A stretch of 64,000 bases of DNA, from assembly GCF_018336975.1 (NCBI RefSeq), contig NZ_CP025572.1, forward strand, positions 890,460-954,459, given 5' to 3'. Both the position numbers and the translations under genes were made by a program. This document shows positions 19,286-28,446 of this stretch, piece after piece. Positions within the stretch are counted from its first letter, which is position 1. The number at the start of each line of letters is the position of its first letter. The notes beneath the pieces were generated by a model. That model was not told the origin of the DNA, searched no databases, and saw only the letters and a program-made list of their open reading frames with translations. Origin of the DNA: Marinomonas sp. CT5. GTDB taxonomy: Bacteria; Pseudomonadota; Gammaproteobacteria; Pseudomonadales; Marinomonadaceae.

Positions 19286-21289
19286 TCAATGTTTTTTTTG
19301 TCTAATTAAATCCATTAAATTTCGTAGTTCTTGCTTGCTGCTGTTATCCTTTATGGATTCATTTCCCTTACTTTTCAACCGTGCAATACTGCTATTTAAC
19401 CCAAGATTTTTTTCTAGCGCTAAAACCATATCAAGCACTTCTTGTTGTGCATTGGTGATTTTTTGCTTGGTGGCGGCGTCTTGGTGGTTTAATAATGCGT
19501 AAATAGACGAAATTGTGGTTTTATCTGTCATTTCACCTAATAAGTGTCCGGTATTTTTATTGGGGTGTTTTGCGAAATATCTCCATATTTTGCAGAAGAT
19601 TTGTAGCTCATCATTTGCTTGGTTTATAACTGGATCAGGTAGATCTATTTCTTTTGCTATGTGTGGATGCAATAAAAGACACAGTGAGGCTTGTTTTACA
19701 CGGCTAAGGCTCGGTGCGGCAGGTGGTAGATCTGGCTCATCTTTTTGAAATTTCCCTTTTGAAAAAGGCTTTTTTCCGAATGGCTTTTTAAATGTCCCCT
19801 GTATTTTTGGCTGAGCTGTGTGGGGGGCGTAATCTCCTTGGTGAAAATCATCGTAGTCGCTATGGGAAGGTTCGTATTCATAGTGACTTAGATCTGGTGC
19901 CTCGCCATCATAATGCTGAATATGTGGCGTATGATCTTGTTGTGTGTATTCACTAACATTAGTTTGTTGAGTGTGTTGGCGCCGAATTTTAAAAGCGGTG
20001 TTGTTAAGCGTTTCACTATCGATGCCAGACAGTTCGCTGAGTTGACGAATTAATACTGAGCGAAAGGTGAGCTCTTTGGGGATTTCTTTGATCATCTCCA
20101 TGGCATTTCGCGCAAATTGAGCTTCGCCTTCTTCATCATTAAGAGTTACTTGATTTCGAGCGTGGTCAAATAGTACGTGCGACAAGGAGGAGGCATCTTC
20201 GAGGCGGTGATTAAAGGCCTCTTTACCCTCTTTCCTAACAAGAGAGTCGGGATCTTCACCCTCAGGTAAAAATAAAAAACGTATTTGTTTTTCATCTTGC
20301 ATGACGGGGAGAGAGGCTTCAAGGCCGCGAATAGCCGCTGCTCGGCCCGCTTTGTCGCCATCAAAGCAAAGCACGACTTTGCTGACTAATTTAAACAATT
20401 TACGTATATGTTGGCTGTTTACCGATGTGCCTAATGTGGCAACTGCATTGGTGATGCCGTGTTGAGCAAGAACGATGACATCCATATAGCCTTCGACCAC
20501 GACGATTTGGTCGAGAACGGGGGTGTTTTGCTTGGCTTCAAATAAGCCATAGAGTTCTTGGTTTTTATGAAAGACGGGAGTCTCGGGAGAGTTTAAATAT
20601 TTTGGCTTTTCATCGCCAAATGCTCTGCCACCAAAAGCAATGACTCGGCCTCTAGAGTCGCGTATGGGAAATATAATTCGATCGCGAAAACGGTCATAGT
20701 AATGACCCGGCTGGTCTTTCTTCTCGATAAGCATGCCGCCAAGCAGAAGTTGTTCTTGGCTTTCAGCGCGAGTGCCTATTTTTTTTAGGAGGTTGTCCCA
20801 TCCTGGCGGAGCATAGCCTAGGCCAAACACTTTGGCGATTTGGCCAGATAGGCCACGGTCTTTTGATAAGTAGTCGGTGGCTTTTTTCTTGTCTGGGTGC
20901 TGGGTTAGCTGCTGCTGATAGAATTGTGAGCTTTCAGATAGGCGTTTTAGTAGCTCTGCATTCTGCTCGTATCTATCTGGTGCTCCTTGTTCTCTCGGTA
21001 CTTCCATCCCTGCGTCTTTGGCAAGCGTTTCTATGGCGTCAACAAAGTCTAAGTGATCGTGTTCCATGACAAAGGAGATGGCATTGCCACCAGCGCCGCA
21101 GCCGAAACAGTAATAAAACTGTTTGTTTGGATTCAAGCTAAAGGATGGGCTCTTTTCATTATGAAAAGGGCAGAGGGCGCTGTAGTTCTGTCCTGTTTTT
21201 TTTAGGCTGATACGGGACGCAACCACATCGGTTAAGTCGGTTCGAGCTAGAAGCTCATCAATAAACTGATCCGGAATGCGTCCCGCCAT
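19286..21289 (-). CDS. dnaG: DNA primase
   Basis: The 667-residue primase makes RNA primers at the replication fork. It has the N-terminal zinc finger (CPFHNEKSPSF then FYYCFGCGAGG, about 41-66), the RNA polymerase core, and the Toprim part with VVEGYMDVI and CFDGDKAGR. The C-terminal helicase-binding domain begins near residue 520. Between core and C-terminal domain lies a long low-complexity linker (about 430-520), first rich in His, Tyr, Asp and Gln, then in Lys, Phe and Gly. The gene lies 4 bases after yqeY. Confidence 0.97.
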   Translation of the reverse strand: MAGRIPDQFIDELLARTDLTDVVASRISLKKTGQNYSALCPFHNEKSPSFSLNPNKQFYYCFGCGAGGNAISFVMEHDHLDFVDAIETLAKDAGMEVPREQGAPDRYEQNAELLKRLSESSQFYQQQLTQHPDKKKATDYLSKDRGLSGQIAKVFGLGYAPPGWDNLLKKIGTRAESQEQLLLGGMLIEKKDQPGHYYDRFRDRIIFPIRDSRGRVIAFGGRAFGDEKPKYLNSPETPVFHKNQELYGLFEAKQNTPVLDQIVVVEGYMDVIVLAQHGITNAVATLGTSVNSQHIRKLFKLVSKVVLCFDGDKAGRAAAIRGLEASLPVMQDEKQIRFLFLPEGEDPDSLVRKEGKEAFNHRLEDASSLSHVLFDHARNQVTLNDEEGEAQFARNAMEMIKEIPKELTFRSVLIRQLSELSGIDSETLNNTAFKIRRQHTQQTNVSEYTQQDHTPHIQHYDGEAPDLSHYEYEPSHSDYDDFHQGDYAPHTAQPKIQGTFKKPFGKKPFSKGKFQKDEPDLPPAAPSLSRVKQASLCLLLHPHIAKEIDLPDPVINQANDELQIFCKIWRYFAKHPNKNTGHLLGEMTDKTTISSIYALLNHQDAATKQKITNAQQEVLDMVLALEKNLGLNSSIARLKSKGNESIKDNSSKQELRNLMDLIRQKKH

Positions 21290-21293
21290 GGTA

Positions 21294-21740
21294 TTAGCCT
21301 AGTTGTGCTTTAACTTGTTTGCTGATTTGTGCCATATCAGCACGACCTTGTACTTGAGGTTTGACGATGGCCATGACAGCACCCATTTGTTGCATGGAGG
21401 TCGCACCTGTTTCTGCAATCGCTGCTTTTACGATCTCACCTACTTCTTCGTCAGTGAGTGCTGCTGGGAGAAATTCACTGATAATTGTCATTTCTTCTTG
21501 TTCTATCTTGGCTAAGTCTTCACGGCCGCCATCTAAATACTGCTGAGTAGAGTCTTTGCGTTGCTTATTCATTTTATCTAACACAGCTAATACGCGAGCG
21601 TCATCTAATTCGATGCGTTCATCGACTTCGATTTTTTTACATTCAGATAAAATGGTACGAATCACGGTAACGCGTTGCTTTTCTTTTGCTCGCATCGCTG
21701 TTTTTAGGGTTTCGGAAATGAGCTTTTTTAATTCTGACAT
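21294..21740 (-). CDS. YqeY/GatB-domain protein
   Basis: The 148-residue protein belongs to the YqeY family, related to the C-terminal tRNA-binding domain of GatB. Typical are LKTAMRAKEKQRVTVIRTILSE at the start and the GxVMAIVKPQVQGRADM block near the end. Its role is not established; the conserved position between rpsU and dnaG is seen in many gammaproteobacteria. Confidence 0.93.
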   Translation of the reverse strand: MSELKKLISETLKTAMRAKEKQRVTVIRTILSECKKIEVDERIELDDARVLAVLDKMNKQRKDSTQQYLDGGREDLAKIEQEEMTIISEFLPAALTDEEVGEIVKAAIAETGATSMQQMGAVMAIVKPQVQGRADMAQISKQVKAQLG

Positions 21741-21805
21741 GGGATCCTCTTTATAATTTATTGAGACGGTTGCTCGTAATGTCGTGCAGAGGTCTCTTTG
21801 GAAGC

Positions 21806-21842
21806 AAAAAAAACGGCTAGTTAATTAACTAGCCGTTTTTTA
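21806..21842 (-). terminator. Terminator between rpsU and yqeY
   Basis: An almost perfectly symmetric palindrome, AAAAACGGCTAGTTAA and its complement, has T-runs on both strands. On the minus strand it lies about 70 bases after rpsU, so part of the transcription should stop here. This would make rpsU more abundant than dnaG and rpoD, as in the E. coli operon. Confidence 0.85.
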
Positions 21843-21910
21843 TAAGCCTAATTGTTAGAAACGTCTAGGCAAACATTTGTTCTTAGCAAATTGCCAAACG
21901 GCAGATTGGC

Positions 21911-22126
21911 CTAGTACAAACGTTGAAATTTCTTTTGTTCACGAGAAACTTTCTTAGCGTGACGTTTAACAGCAGCGGCTGCAGCACGTTTGCGAAGAGT
22001 AGTTGGTTTTTCGTAGCATTCACGACGACGAACTTCAGCTAAAACACCTGCTTTTTCACAAGAGCGTTTGAAGCGACGTAGAGCGATGTCAAATGGTTCG
22101 TTATCTTTTACTTTTACTGCTGGCAT
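21911..22126 (-). CDS. rpsU: Ribosomal protein S21
   Basis: The 71-residue basic protein starts [27 protein letters not shown] and ends KKFQRLY, full-length S21. It heads the rpsU-yqeY-dnaG-rpoD macromolecular synthesis group. A sigma70 promoter stands 58 bases upstream. Confidence 0.98.
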
Positions 22127-22183
22127 CTTATTACCTTTAATAATTTGTTTTCTAAAGTTTAAGTATTCACAAAAACGGCGTGA

Positions 22184-22211
22184 ATCATACCCGTATTTAT
22201 TGGGCTTTCAA
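22184..22211 (-). promoter_or_regulatory. Sigma70 promoter of rpsU
   Basis: On the minus strand TTGAAA and TATGAT are separated by 16 bases, a good consensus match, about 58 bases before the rpsU start. Confidence 0.65.
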
Positions 22212-22397
22212 AGCGCGCTTTTGTTGAACAGAGTGTGATTCAGTATGAATCGATTTTTCTAGGCTAAATAAAGCCTAACCCTGAACAGACTATTATCGCG
22301 TCTGTAACTGTATTCATCTTTTAAGAGGGGGTTTGGATCGACATTTACTTACATAAGAAGCTATGTGCCAAACGAGAAAAATCACCTGCCTTTTAAT

Positions 22398-22426
22398 TTA
22401 AACATTTAAAACGCGCGCATTATAAT
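22398..22426 (+). promoter_or_regulatory. Possible promoter of tsaD-folB
   Basis: TTAAAC and a perfect TATAAT are separated by 17 bases, about 120 bases upstream of the tsaD start. The -35 match is moderate. Confidence 0.4.
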
Positions 22427-22546
22427 GTGTTTGATCTGTTATGTCTAATTTCATTTGAACAGACTTTAAGCGAAGTGTTTCTTTCCTCTGCAATGGTACA
22501 GATAGATAGGGTACAATGCGCTCAAATTATTGATGAGATTATTCTA

Positions 22547-23581
22547 ATGAAAGTATTGGGATTAGAAACTTCTTGTGATGAGACGGGTATCGCAATTTAT
22601 GATACTGAAAATGGCCTATTGGCCCACAAGATTTATTCTCAAATAGCGCAGCATGCTGAATATGGCGGCGTGGTGCCTGAATTAGCCTCTCGTGATCACG
22701 TTCGTAAAACCTTGCCGTTAATTGATGAGGTATTACAAGAAGCGGGTATGAAGAAGTCTGAATTGGATGCGATAGCTTATACAAGTGGTCCTGGTTTGGT
22801 CGGGGCTTTGATGGCAGGGGCAACGATTGGTCGTTCTTTGGCTTATGCGTTAGGGATTCCTGCGTTGGGTGTGCATCACATGGAAGGTCACCTTTTAGCG
22901 CCTATGCTAGAAGAGTCCCAGCCAGAAATGCCGTTTGTTGCCTTGCTGGTTTCTGGCGGTCATACCCAGTTGGTTCGGGTAGATGGCATCGGTGAGTATA
23001 GGCTTTTAGGACAGTCCCTTGATGATGCGGCTGGAGAGGCTTTTGATAAAGCCGCTAAGATGATTGGTTTACCTTATCCTGGAGGGCCGCAGATTGCCGC
23101 TTTAGCTAAGAAAGGTGATCCTAAGTCTGGGCTCAAATTCCCTCGACCTATGACTGACCGCCCTGGTTTAGACTTTAGTTTTAGTGGTTTGAAAACAGCG
23201 TTTTTAACGGCGGTGCATGATGCATTGGATAATGATCGTTGTGATGAGCAATTTAAGGCTGACGCGGCTTTGGCGTTTGAAACGGCGGTAGTGGATACCT
23301 TAGTGATTAAATGTCGCAGAGCTTTAGAGGCCGAAGGCTTGAAGCAACTGATTATCGCTGGCGGTGTGAGTGCCAATCAGCGTTTACGTGAGCAGCTTGA
23401 AAGTCAGTTGAAGAAAATTAAAGCCAGTGTGTTTTATGCTCGACCAGAGTTTTGTACGGATAATGGTGCCATGATTGCTTATGCTGGTGCCCAGCGTTTA
23501 AAGAATGGCCACTCTTCTGAGCTAAGTTTGTCTATCCGTGCACGTTGGCCATTGTCAGAGTTGCCACCATTGAAGGAATAA
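22547..23581 (+). CDS. tsaD: tRNA threonylcarbamoyladenosine transferase TsaD
   Basis: The 344-residue protein transfers the threonylcarbamoyl group to A37 of ANN-decoding tRNAs, working with TsaB, TsaC and TsaE. It begins [19 protein letters not shown]. The metal-binding histidines are in HHMEGH at 110-115, followed by [10 protein letters not shown] and the C-terminal [10 protein letters not shown]. The start at 22547 was chosen over an upstream one at 22427 because it gives the canonical N-terminus and normal length. folB follows after 4 bases. Confidence 0.97.
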   Translation: MKVLGLETSCDETGIAIYDTENGLLAHKIYSQIAQHAEYGGVVPELASRDHVRKTLPLIDEVLQEAGMKKSELDAIAYTSGPGLVGALMAGATIGRSLAYALGIPALGVHHMEGHLLAPMLEESQPEMPFVALLVSGGHTQLVRVDGIGEYRLLGQSLDDAAGEAFDKAAKMIGLPYPGGPQIAALAKKGDPKSGLKFPRPMTDRPGLDFSFSGLKTAFLTAVHDALDNDRCDEQFKADAALAFETAVVDTLVIKCRRALEAEGLKQLIIAGGVSANQRLREQLESQLKKIKASVFYARPEFCTDNGAMIAYAGAQRLKNGHSSELSLSIRARWPLSELPPLKE

Positions 23582-23585
23582 TAAT

Positions 23586-23951
23586 ATGAAAGATTTGGTC
23601 TTTATTGAGGGACTAAAAACCCAAGCGGTTATTGGTGTCTACGATTGGGAAAAAAAGATTAAGCAGGATTTAGTGTTTGATTTGGAAATGGAGCATGATA
23701 ACCGTGTTCCAGCAGCAACCGATGATCTTTCTAAAACATTGGATTATGAAGCAATATCCAATTTTATTGTGGCATTTTGTGCTGAGCGACAGTTTGAGTT
23801 AATCGAAACGTTGGCGGAGCACTTGGTTGGTGAAATGATTGGTCAGTTTAAACTGAATGCCATCACGTTAACTTTGCGTAAACCTGATGCTGTGCCTGCC
23901 GCCCAAGCCGTCGGTGTGAAAATTCACAGGAAGTCTGCTGTTACTTATTAG
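23586..23951 (+). CDS. folB: Dihydroneopterin aldolase FolB
   Basis: The 121-residue protein has the FolB pattern: FIEGLKTQAVIGVYDWEK at the start, DLSKTLDYEAISNFI, the LIETLAEHLVGEM block and LRKPDAVPAAQAVGVKIHR at the end. It acts in folate synthesis, releasing glycolaldehyde from dihydroneopterin. It follows tsaD closely, a common pairing in gammaproteobacteria. It converges on cca with a short hairpin between. Confidence 0.95.
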   Translation: MKDLVFIEGLKTQAVIGVYDWEKKIKQDLVFDLEMEHDNRVPAATDDLSKTLDYEAISNFIVAFCAERQFELIETLAEHLVGEMIGQFKLNAITLTLRKPDAVPAAQAVGVKIHRKSAVTY

Positions 23952-23959
23952 TAAATTCA

Positions 23960-23980
23960 CCACCACTTAGGTTGTGGTGG
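23960..23980. terminator. Hairpin between folB and cca
   Basis: CCACCAC pairs with GTGGTGG around a 7-base loop in the 36-base gap between the convergent genes. No T-run follows on either strand, so an intrinsic terminator is uncertain. Confidence 0.4.
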
Positions 23981-23987
23981 CTGAAAG

Positions 23988-25082
23988 CTAGCGGATTAAT
24001 GGAGAAGGGGTTTTATCTAAAGCGGATACTCGTGCTTGTTTCAGTGCTTTACCCAATTCCGCTCCGCTAAAACCTTGTTTCATTAATGATGCGGCATTAA
24101 TGGATGCAATGGTTTCTCGTAGTGTTAGCCAATCTTCCATTTTGCTATTTGATAGGCGGCTTAGAACCTCAACCAGTAAAGCATATGGTTGAGGTTTTTT
24201 TATGGCATTTACTGATATTAACCAGTTTTCCCATGCCTTAGCATCCATTGGAATGTGTTGGTTTTCTATAAAGGAGCGGGTTTGCTCTGCGAGAATTTTG
24301 AATTGGTTTGGGCAACGAATACGCTGATGGAGTTGCTCAAGTTTTGCCAAGGGAGTGTGTTTACAAAGAATTGCCCAGCGCTGAGCGGGAGTGATATCAG
24401 TTTGATTTGATGCTCCAGCGTTAAGGGAATCCCAGATGAATTCGGGAAAGAGTGTTTCTAGCGCGTGGGCTTCTTTTAAGACGGAAAAGAATACATCAGC
24501 ATGGGATGTATTTAACGCTTTCTCTAATTCTCTCCAAATTCGTTCTGCACTTAGGGTGTTGAGTTCTCCAGATTCGCTAATTTTTTGCATTAAAGACAGG
24601 GTCTCTGGCGCGATACTGAAGCCAAAATGATGAAATCGAGCGGCAAAGCGAGCGACTCGCAATACGCGTAATGGGTCTTCTACAAAAGCATTGGAGACAT
24701 GGCGCAGTACTCTATTGATTATATCTTGTTGGCCATTAAACGGATCGATCAAGTTGCCATGTTTATCTTGTGCAATGGCATTGATCGTGAGATCTCTTCG
24801 CTCTAGGTCTTCTTCTAAACGGATGTCTGGAGAAAAATCACAAATAAACCCCGTGTAGCCTTCGCCTTGTTTTTTCTCTTTGCGGGCGAGTGCGTACTCT
24901 TCTTTGCTTTTGGGGTGGAGAAATACTGGGAATTGTTTGCCTACCTGTTGAAAACCCCTTTCCTCAAGCTGTTTTGGGGTGGCACCGGTAACAACCCAAT
25001 CATGATCGATGACTGGGAGTTCCAGTAATGCATCTCTAACGGCGCCGCCAACGAGATAAACTTGGTAAAAGGCTTTGGTCAC
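23988..25082 (-). CDS. cca: CCA-adding tRNA nucleotidyltransferase
   Basis: The 364-residue class II enzyme repairs or adds the 3' CCA of tRNAs. LVGGAVRD at 10-17 and the metal-binding Asp26 and Asp28 in IDHDW are visible, followed by [15 protein letters not shown] and [17 protein letters not shown]. It is shorter than the E. coli protein (412), and I see no HD phosphohydrolase motif in the C-terminal part. The start is GTG, three bases after glpE. tRNA genes in this window already encode CCA, so repair is the likely role. Confidence 0.95.
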   Translation of the reverse strand: MTKAFYQVYLVGGAVRDALLELPVIDHDWVVTGATPKQLEERGFQQVGKQFPVFLHPKSKEEYALARKEKKQGEGYTGFICDFSPDIRLEEDLERRDLTINAIAQDKHGNLIDPFNGQQDIINRVLRHVSNAFVEDPLRVLRVARFAARFHHFGFSIAPETLSLMQKISESGELNTLSAERIWRELEKALNTSHADVFFSVLKEAHALETLFPEFIWDSLNAGASNQTDITPAQRWAILCKHTPLAKLEQLHQRIRCPNQFKILAEQTRSFIENQHIPMDAKAWENWLISVNAIKKPQPYALLVEVLSRLSNSKMEDWLTLRETIASINAASLMKQGFSGAELGKALKQARVSALDKTPSPLIR

Positions 25083-25085
25083 CAG

Positions 25086-25406
25086 TTAGTTGCCTATTTC
25101 ACATTGCTCTGGAAACATTGCACTCCATTGACTAAAACCGCCATTCAAGGAATAAACTTCTTTAAAGCCTTGCGAGGCAAGATATTCTGCCGCACCTTTG
25201 CTGCTATTGCCGTGATAACAGCAAACAATAATGGGTCGGCTTTTTTCTGTACTTTCAATAAAGTCTTGAACATTGTCATTGCTGAGGCTGATGGCATTTG
25301 TAATGTGACTATTTTCAAAGCTAACCAAGTCACGAATATCTACAATGATAGCTTCGTTTTCAATGATTGGTAGAGCGTCGGCGATATCGATGCAAGTGTA
25401 AGTCAT
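25086..25406 (-). CDS. glpE: Thiosulfate sulfurtransferase GlpE (single-domain rhodanese)
   Basis: The 106-residue protein is one rhodanese domain with the active-site loop CYHGNSS, catalytic cysteine 63. GlpE transfers sulfur from thiosulfate to cyanide or thioredoxin in E. coli. The start overlaps the apaH stop by 4 bases, so it is translationally coupled to the lptD-apaH operon. Confidence 0.9.
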   Translation of the reverse strand: MTYTCIDIADALPIIENEAIIVDIRDLVSFENSHITNAISLSNDNVQDFIESTEKSRPIIVCCYHGNSSKGAAEYLASQGFKEVYSLNGGFSQWSAMFPEQCEIGN

Positions 25407-26230
25407 GAGTTCTTCCGGTTAATTGTGCAAGGTGTACTGAAGCGCTGCCTGTCTTCGAGGCGCAATGCCGTTAGGCTCCCGCCCCATACGCACCCCGTAT
25501 CCAGTGCGTGAATACGTTCTTTTTGGGTTTTGCCTTCCAGTGCAGCCCAGTGTCCGAAAACAATGTGACAGCTTTCGGGGACTTTTGACGGGTAGTTAAA
25601 CCAAGGAGCATAACCTTTAGTGGCGGTGTTTATGCCTTCTTTTGATGCTAGGTCAAGTTTACTGTTTTCATCACAGAATCGCATTCGAGTAAGATAGTTT
25701 GTGATCGCTCGAAGTCGGTCTTGTCCCGTAAGGTCATCGCTCCATTTATTTGGTTTATTACCATACATGGCTGATAAAAATTCATCAACATTGTCTGATT
25801 TAAGTTCGTTTTCGACTTCTTCTGCCAGTGCTTGGGCTTGATGTAAATCCCAACATGGAGGAATACCGGCATGAGTCATGACTGTGTTGAGTTGCTCGTC
25901 GTAATGGAATAAAGGTTGATGACGTAACCATTCCATCAGCTCATCACGGTCGCTGGCCGTGAGTATTTCCGAGAGCGTATCACCACGCTTTAATTTGCCA
26001 AAACCATAAGATACGGCGAGTAAGTGAAGGTCGTGATTGCCTAGAACAACGGTCGCATTGTTACCCAGTGATTTTATGAATCGAAGCGTTTCAAGCGATT
26101 CATTCCCTCGATTTATCAAGTCTCCAGCAAACCAAAGCTTATCTTGACCTGCTTTGTATTGAATTTGTTCTAATAGTTGAATGAGTGGTGCTAAGCAGCC
26201 TTGTAAGTCACCAATTACATATGTCGACAT
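25403..26230 (-). CDS. apaH: Diadenosine tetraphosphatase ApaH (symmetrical)
   Basis: The 275-residue protein has the metallophosphatase motifs in order: YVIGDLQGC, WFAGDLINRG and VLGNHDLH, then the later histidines THAGIPP and VFGHWAAL. It splits Ap4A into two ADP, and ApaH of E. coli also removes NpnN caps from RNA. It lies 15 bases after apaG, the standard order. Confidence 0.97.
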   Translation of the reverse strand: MSTYVIGDLQGCLAPLIQLLEQIQYKAGQDKLWFAGDLINRGNESLETLRFIKSLGNNATVVLGNHDLHLLAVSYGFGKLKRGDTLSEILTASDRDELMEWLRHQPLFHYDEQLNTVMTHAGIPPCWDLHQAQALAEEVENELKSDNVDEFLSAMYGNKPNKWSDDLTGQDRLRAITNYLTRMRFCDENSKLDLASKEGINTATKGYAPWFNYPSKVPESCHIVFGHWAALEGKTQKERIHALDTGCVWGGSLTALRLEDRQRFSTPCTINRKNS

Positions 26231-26245
26231 AAGTTGTAAACAGCC

Positions 26246-26620
26246 TTAATGCACTTTGTTTGGGACGAAGAGAGTGAAAGGTCGAACTGGGGCTTTAAAT
26301 TCTGTTCCATCATCGGCAAGGAACTGGTAACTGCCTTGCATGCTACCGACAACGGTTTCCATGACTGTGCCACTGGTATAATGAAAGGATTCTCCAGGAG
26401 CTAAATAAGGGTATTCACCAATGACGCCACTGCCTTTCACTTCTTGAACCTGTTCGTTGCCATCGGTAATGATCCAGTGTCGTGTTTGAAGCTTGGCTGG
26501 CTCTGTTCCACAGTTGGTAATCGAAATGTGGTATGCAAACACATAGCGAGACTCTGAGGGGGTAGATTGTTTTGCTAAGTACTCTGTACGAACAGATACT
26601 ACAACGTCATATTTTTGCAT
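26246..26620 (-). CDS. apaG: ApaG protein
   Basis: The 124-residue protein is the complete single-domain ApaG fold, with YVFAYHISITN, RHWIITDG, VKGSGVIGEYPYLAPGESFHYTSG and GSMQGSYQF. Its biochemical role is not settled. It directly abuts rsmA. Confidence 0.96.
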   Translation of the reverse strand: MQKYDVVVSVRTEYLAKQSTPSESRYVFAYHISITNCGTEPAKLQTRHWIITDGNEQVQEVKGSGVIGEYPYLAPGESFHYTSGTVMETVVGSMQGSYQFLADDGTEFKAPVRPFTLFVPNKVH

Positions 26621-27421
26621 TTAACTTTCCTTTTGGATGACGTAGTTGGTAATTCGAACAAAATCTTCTACGTCTAATCGTTCTGGGCGTAGTGTTGGAT
26701 CAATGTTTATTGCCTCGAAGTCATCATTGTCTAAGACGCCTTTGTAGTTGTTACGAAGGGTTTTGCGACGTTGTTGGAAGCCAATTCTGACCATGTCTTC
26801 AAGTTTTTTGATATTTTCGACAGGGTAAGGGAGTGTTTTATACGGTGTCATTCTGACGATGGCGGAATCCACTTTGGGTGCCGGGTCAAAGGATTCAGGG
26901 CCAACAATGAATAGAGACTCTACATTGCAATAATATTGTGCCATCACGCTTAAACGTCCGTATAGGCTGTCACCGGGACGAGCCGCTAGGCGATCTACCA
27001 CTTCCTTTTGCAGCATGAAGTGCATGTCTTCAATAGCACTAGCTTGGCTGAGCAAGTGAAAAATAAGAGGTGTCGAGATATTGTAAGGCAGGTTTCCTAC
27101 TACGCGAATCGCTTGTTCTGGCGTGCTTAGAGAGGTGAAGTCAAACTTCATCGCGTCAGCTTCATGCACGGTTAATTCAGGGTAGCGGAATAAATTCACT
27201 TTTAATATTGGGATAAGATCGCGGTCAAGCTCAACGACATCCATGCGCTCAGTGACACTGATTATGCCTTCTGTTAGGGCGCCTTTACCAGGGCCAATTT
27301 CCACGATTCGCTGACCTTTTTTGGGACCAATGCAAGCCACAATGCGTCGAATAACGCCGTGGTCGTGAAGGAAGTTTTGGCCGAATCTTTTTCTGGCTTT
27401 ATGGGGTTGTGATTTGCTCAT
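26621..27421 (-). CDS. rsmA: 16S rRNA dimethyladenosine transferase RsmA (KsgA)
   Basis: The 266-residue methyltransferase dimethylates the two adjacent adenosines near the 3' end of 16S rRNA. Motifs: RKRFGQNFLHD, the SAM loop EIGPGKGALTE, VELDRDL and the catalytic NLPYNIS. The C-terminal RRKTLRNNYKG is typical. The ATG overlaps the pdxA stop by 4 bases. Confidence 0.97.
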   Translation of the reverse strand: MSKSQPHKARKRFGQNFLHDHGVIRRIVACIGPKKGQRIVEIGPGKGALTEGIISVTERMDVVELDRDLIPILKVNLFRYPELTVHEADAMKFDFTSLSTPEQAIRVVGNLPYNISTPLIFHLLSQASAIEDMHFMLQKEVVDRLAARPGDSLYGRLSVMAQYYCNVESLFIVGPESFDPAPKVDSAIVRMTPYKTLPYPVENIKKLEDMVRIGFQQRRKTLRNNYKGVLDNDDFEAINIDPTLRPERLDVEDFVRITNYVIQKES

Positions 27422-28437
27422 TTAGAAAACTTTTTCGCGTTATTTGCCATGTTAATGGCATGTTGAATGGCCACTTTAAGGCTGCCGTTATTTGCTTTGC
27501 CTGTGCCAGCCAAGTCAATGGCTGTGCCGTGGTCGACGGATGTCCGAATAATAGGTAAGCCCAGAGTGATATTGACGGCGTTACCAAAACCGGAATATTT
27601 TAGCACAGGTAATCCTTGATCGTGATACATAGCCAAGGCGCAGTCTGCATCATCTAGGTATTTTGGGGTGAAGAGAGTATCCGCAGGCAGAGGCCCAATT
27701 AAGTCAAAGCCTTCATGACGAAGCTTATTTAAGGTCGGAGTGATTACTTCTATCTCTTCTCTACCAAGATGACCATCTTCACCAGCATGTGGATTTAATC
27801 CACAAACTAAAATCTTCGGTTTTGCTATGCCAAATTTCTCTTGAAGATCTTTGTTCAGAGCTTTAATGACAAGGCTAATACTCTGCTCTGTAATCGCAGA
27901 AGATACTTCTTTTAGCGGTAGGTGAGTGGTCACTAAGGCCACTTTCATTGCCTCTGTTGCCAACATCATGACAACGTGTGGAGACTGGCATTGAGCTTGG
28001 AAAAACTCCGTATGTCCAGAAAAATGCACGCCCGTTTCGCATAAAATGCCTTTATGAACCGGTGGTGTCACAATGGCATCAAACTTTTGTTGGATACAAC
28101 CTTCACCTGCTTGTCTTAAGGTTTCTAGTACATAAGGGGAGTTTGCAACATCTAGTGTTCCAGCGGCGGCTTGTTTGGCTAACGAAATAGGTAAGACGCA
28201 GATATTTCCCTGTTGGTGAGTAATAACATCTTTAGTACTATTCAGAGTTTGAATCTCTACCTTAAGTCCTAGAGTTAGGGCTCTATCTTTAAGTAATTGA
28301 GGGTCTGCGAGAACAATTAAACGAGCAGGGAATGCCTGCTCGTTTAACGCGCTTAAAATAATATCTGGGCCGATACCTGCCGGTTCACCAGAGGTAATGG
28401 CAATAATAGGAAGCAGCTCCACTGGGGTGTATGCCAT
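27418..28437 (-). CDS. pdxA: 4-hydroxythreonine-4-phosphate dehydrogenase PdxA
   Basis: The 339-residue enzyme acts in the DXP-dependent pyridoxal phosphate pathway. Signatures are ITSGEPAGIGPDI near the N-terminus, TPPVHKGILCETG, FSGHTEFF with a metal-binding histidine, CGLNPHAGEDGHLG and YHDQGLPVLKY. It lies 9 bases after surA in the conserved lptD-surA-pdxA-rsmA order. Confidence 0.97.
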   Translation of the reverse strand: MAYTPVELLPIIAITSGEPAGIGPDIILSALNEQAFPARLIVLADPQLLKDRALTLGLKVEIQTLNSTKDVITHQQGNICVLPISLAKQAAAGTLDVANSPYVLETLRQAGEGCIQQKFDAIVTPPVHKGILCETGVHFSGHTEFFQAQCQSPHVVMMLATEAMKVALVTTHLPLKEVSSAITEQSISLVIKALNKDLQEKFGIAKPKILVCGLNPHAGEDGHLGREEIEVITPTLNKLRHEGFDLIGPLPADTLFTPKYLDDADCALAMYHDQGLPVLKYSGFGNAVNITLGLPIIRTSVDHGTAIDLAGTGKANNGSLKVAIQHAINMANNAKKFSK

Positions 28438-28446
28438 TATTTTCTC

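Larger units (their letters stand above)
22127..22546. other. 420-bp divergent gap between rpsU and tsaD
   Basis: It holds a sigma70-like promoter for rpsU (minus) and a weaker one for tsaD (plus). A frame continuing upstream from tsaD to 22427 is open, but the conserved TsaD N-terminus begins at 22547, so this part is taken as leader. The remaining middle part shows no gene. Confidence 0.6.

Noticed and set aside
22427..22546. 40-residue upstream extension of TsaD
   Set aside because: The conserved TsaD N-terminus starts at 22547 and the extension has no counterpart in the family.
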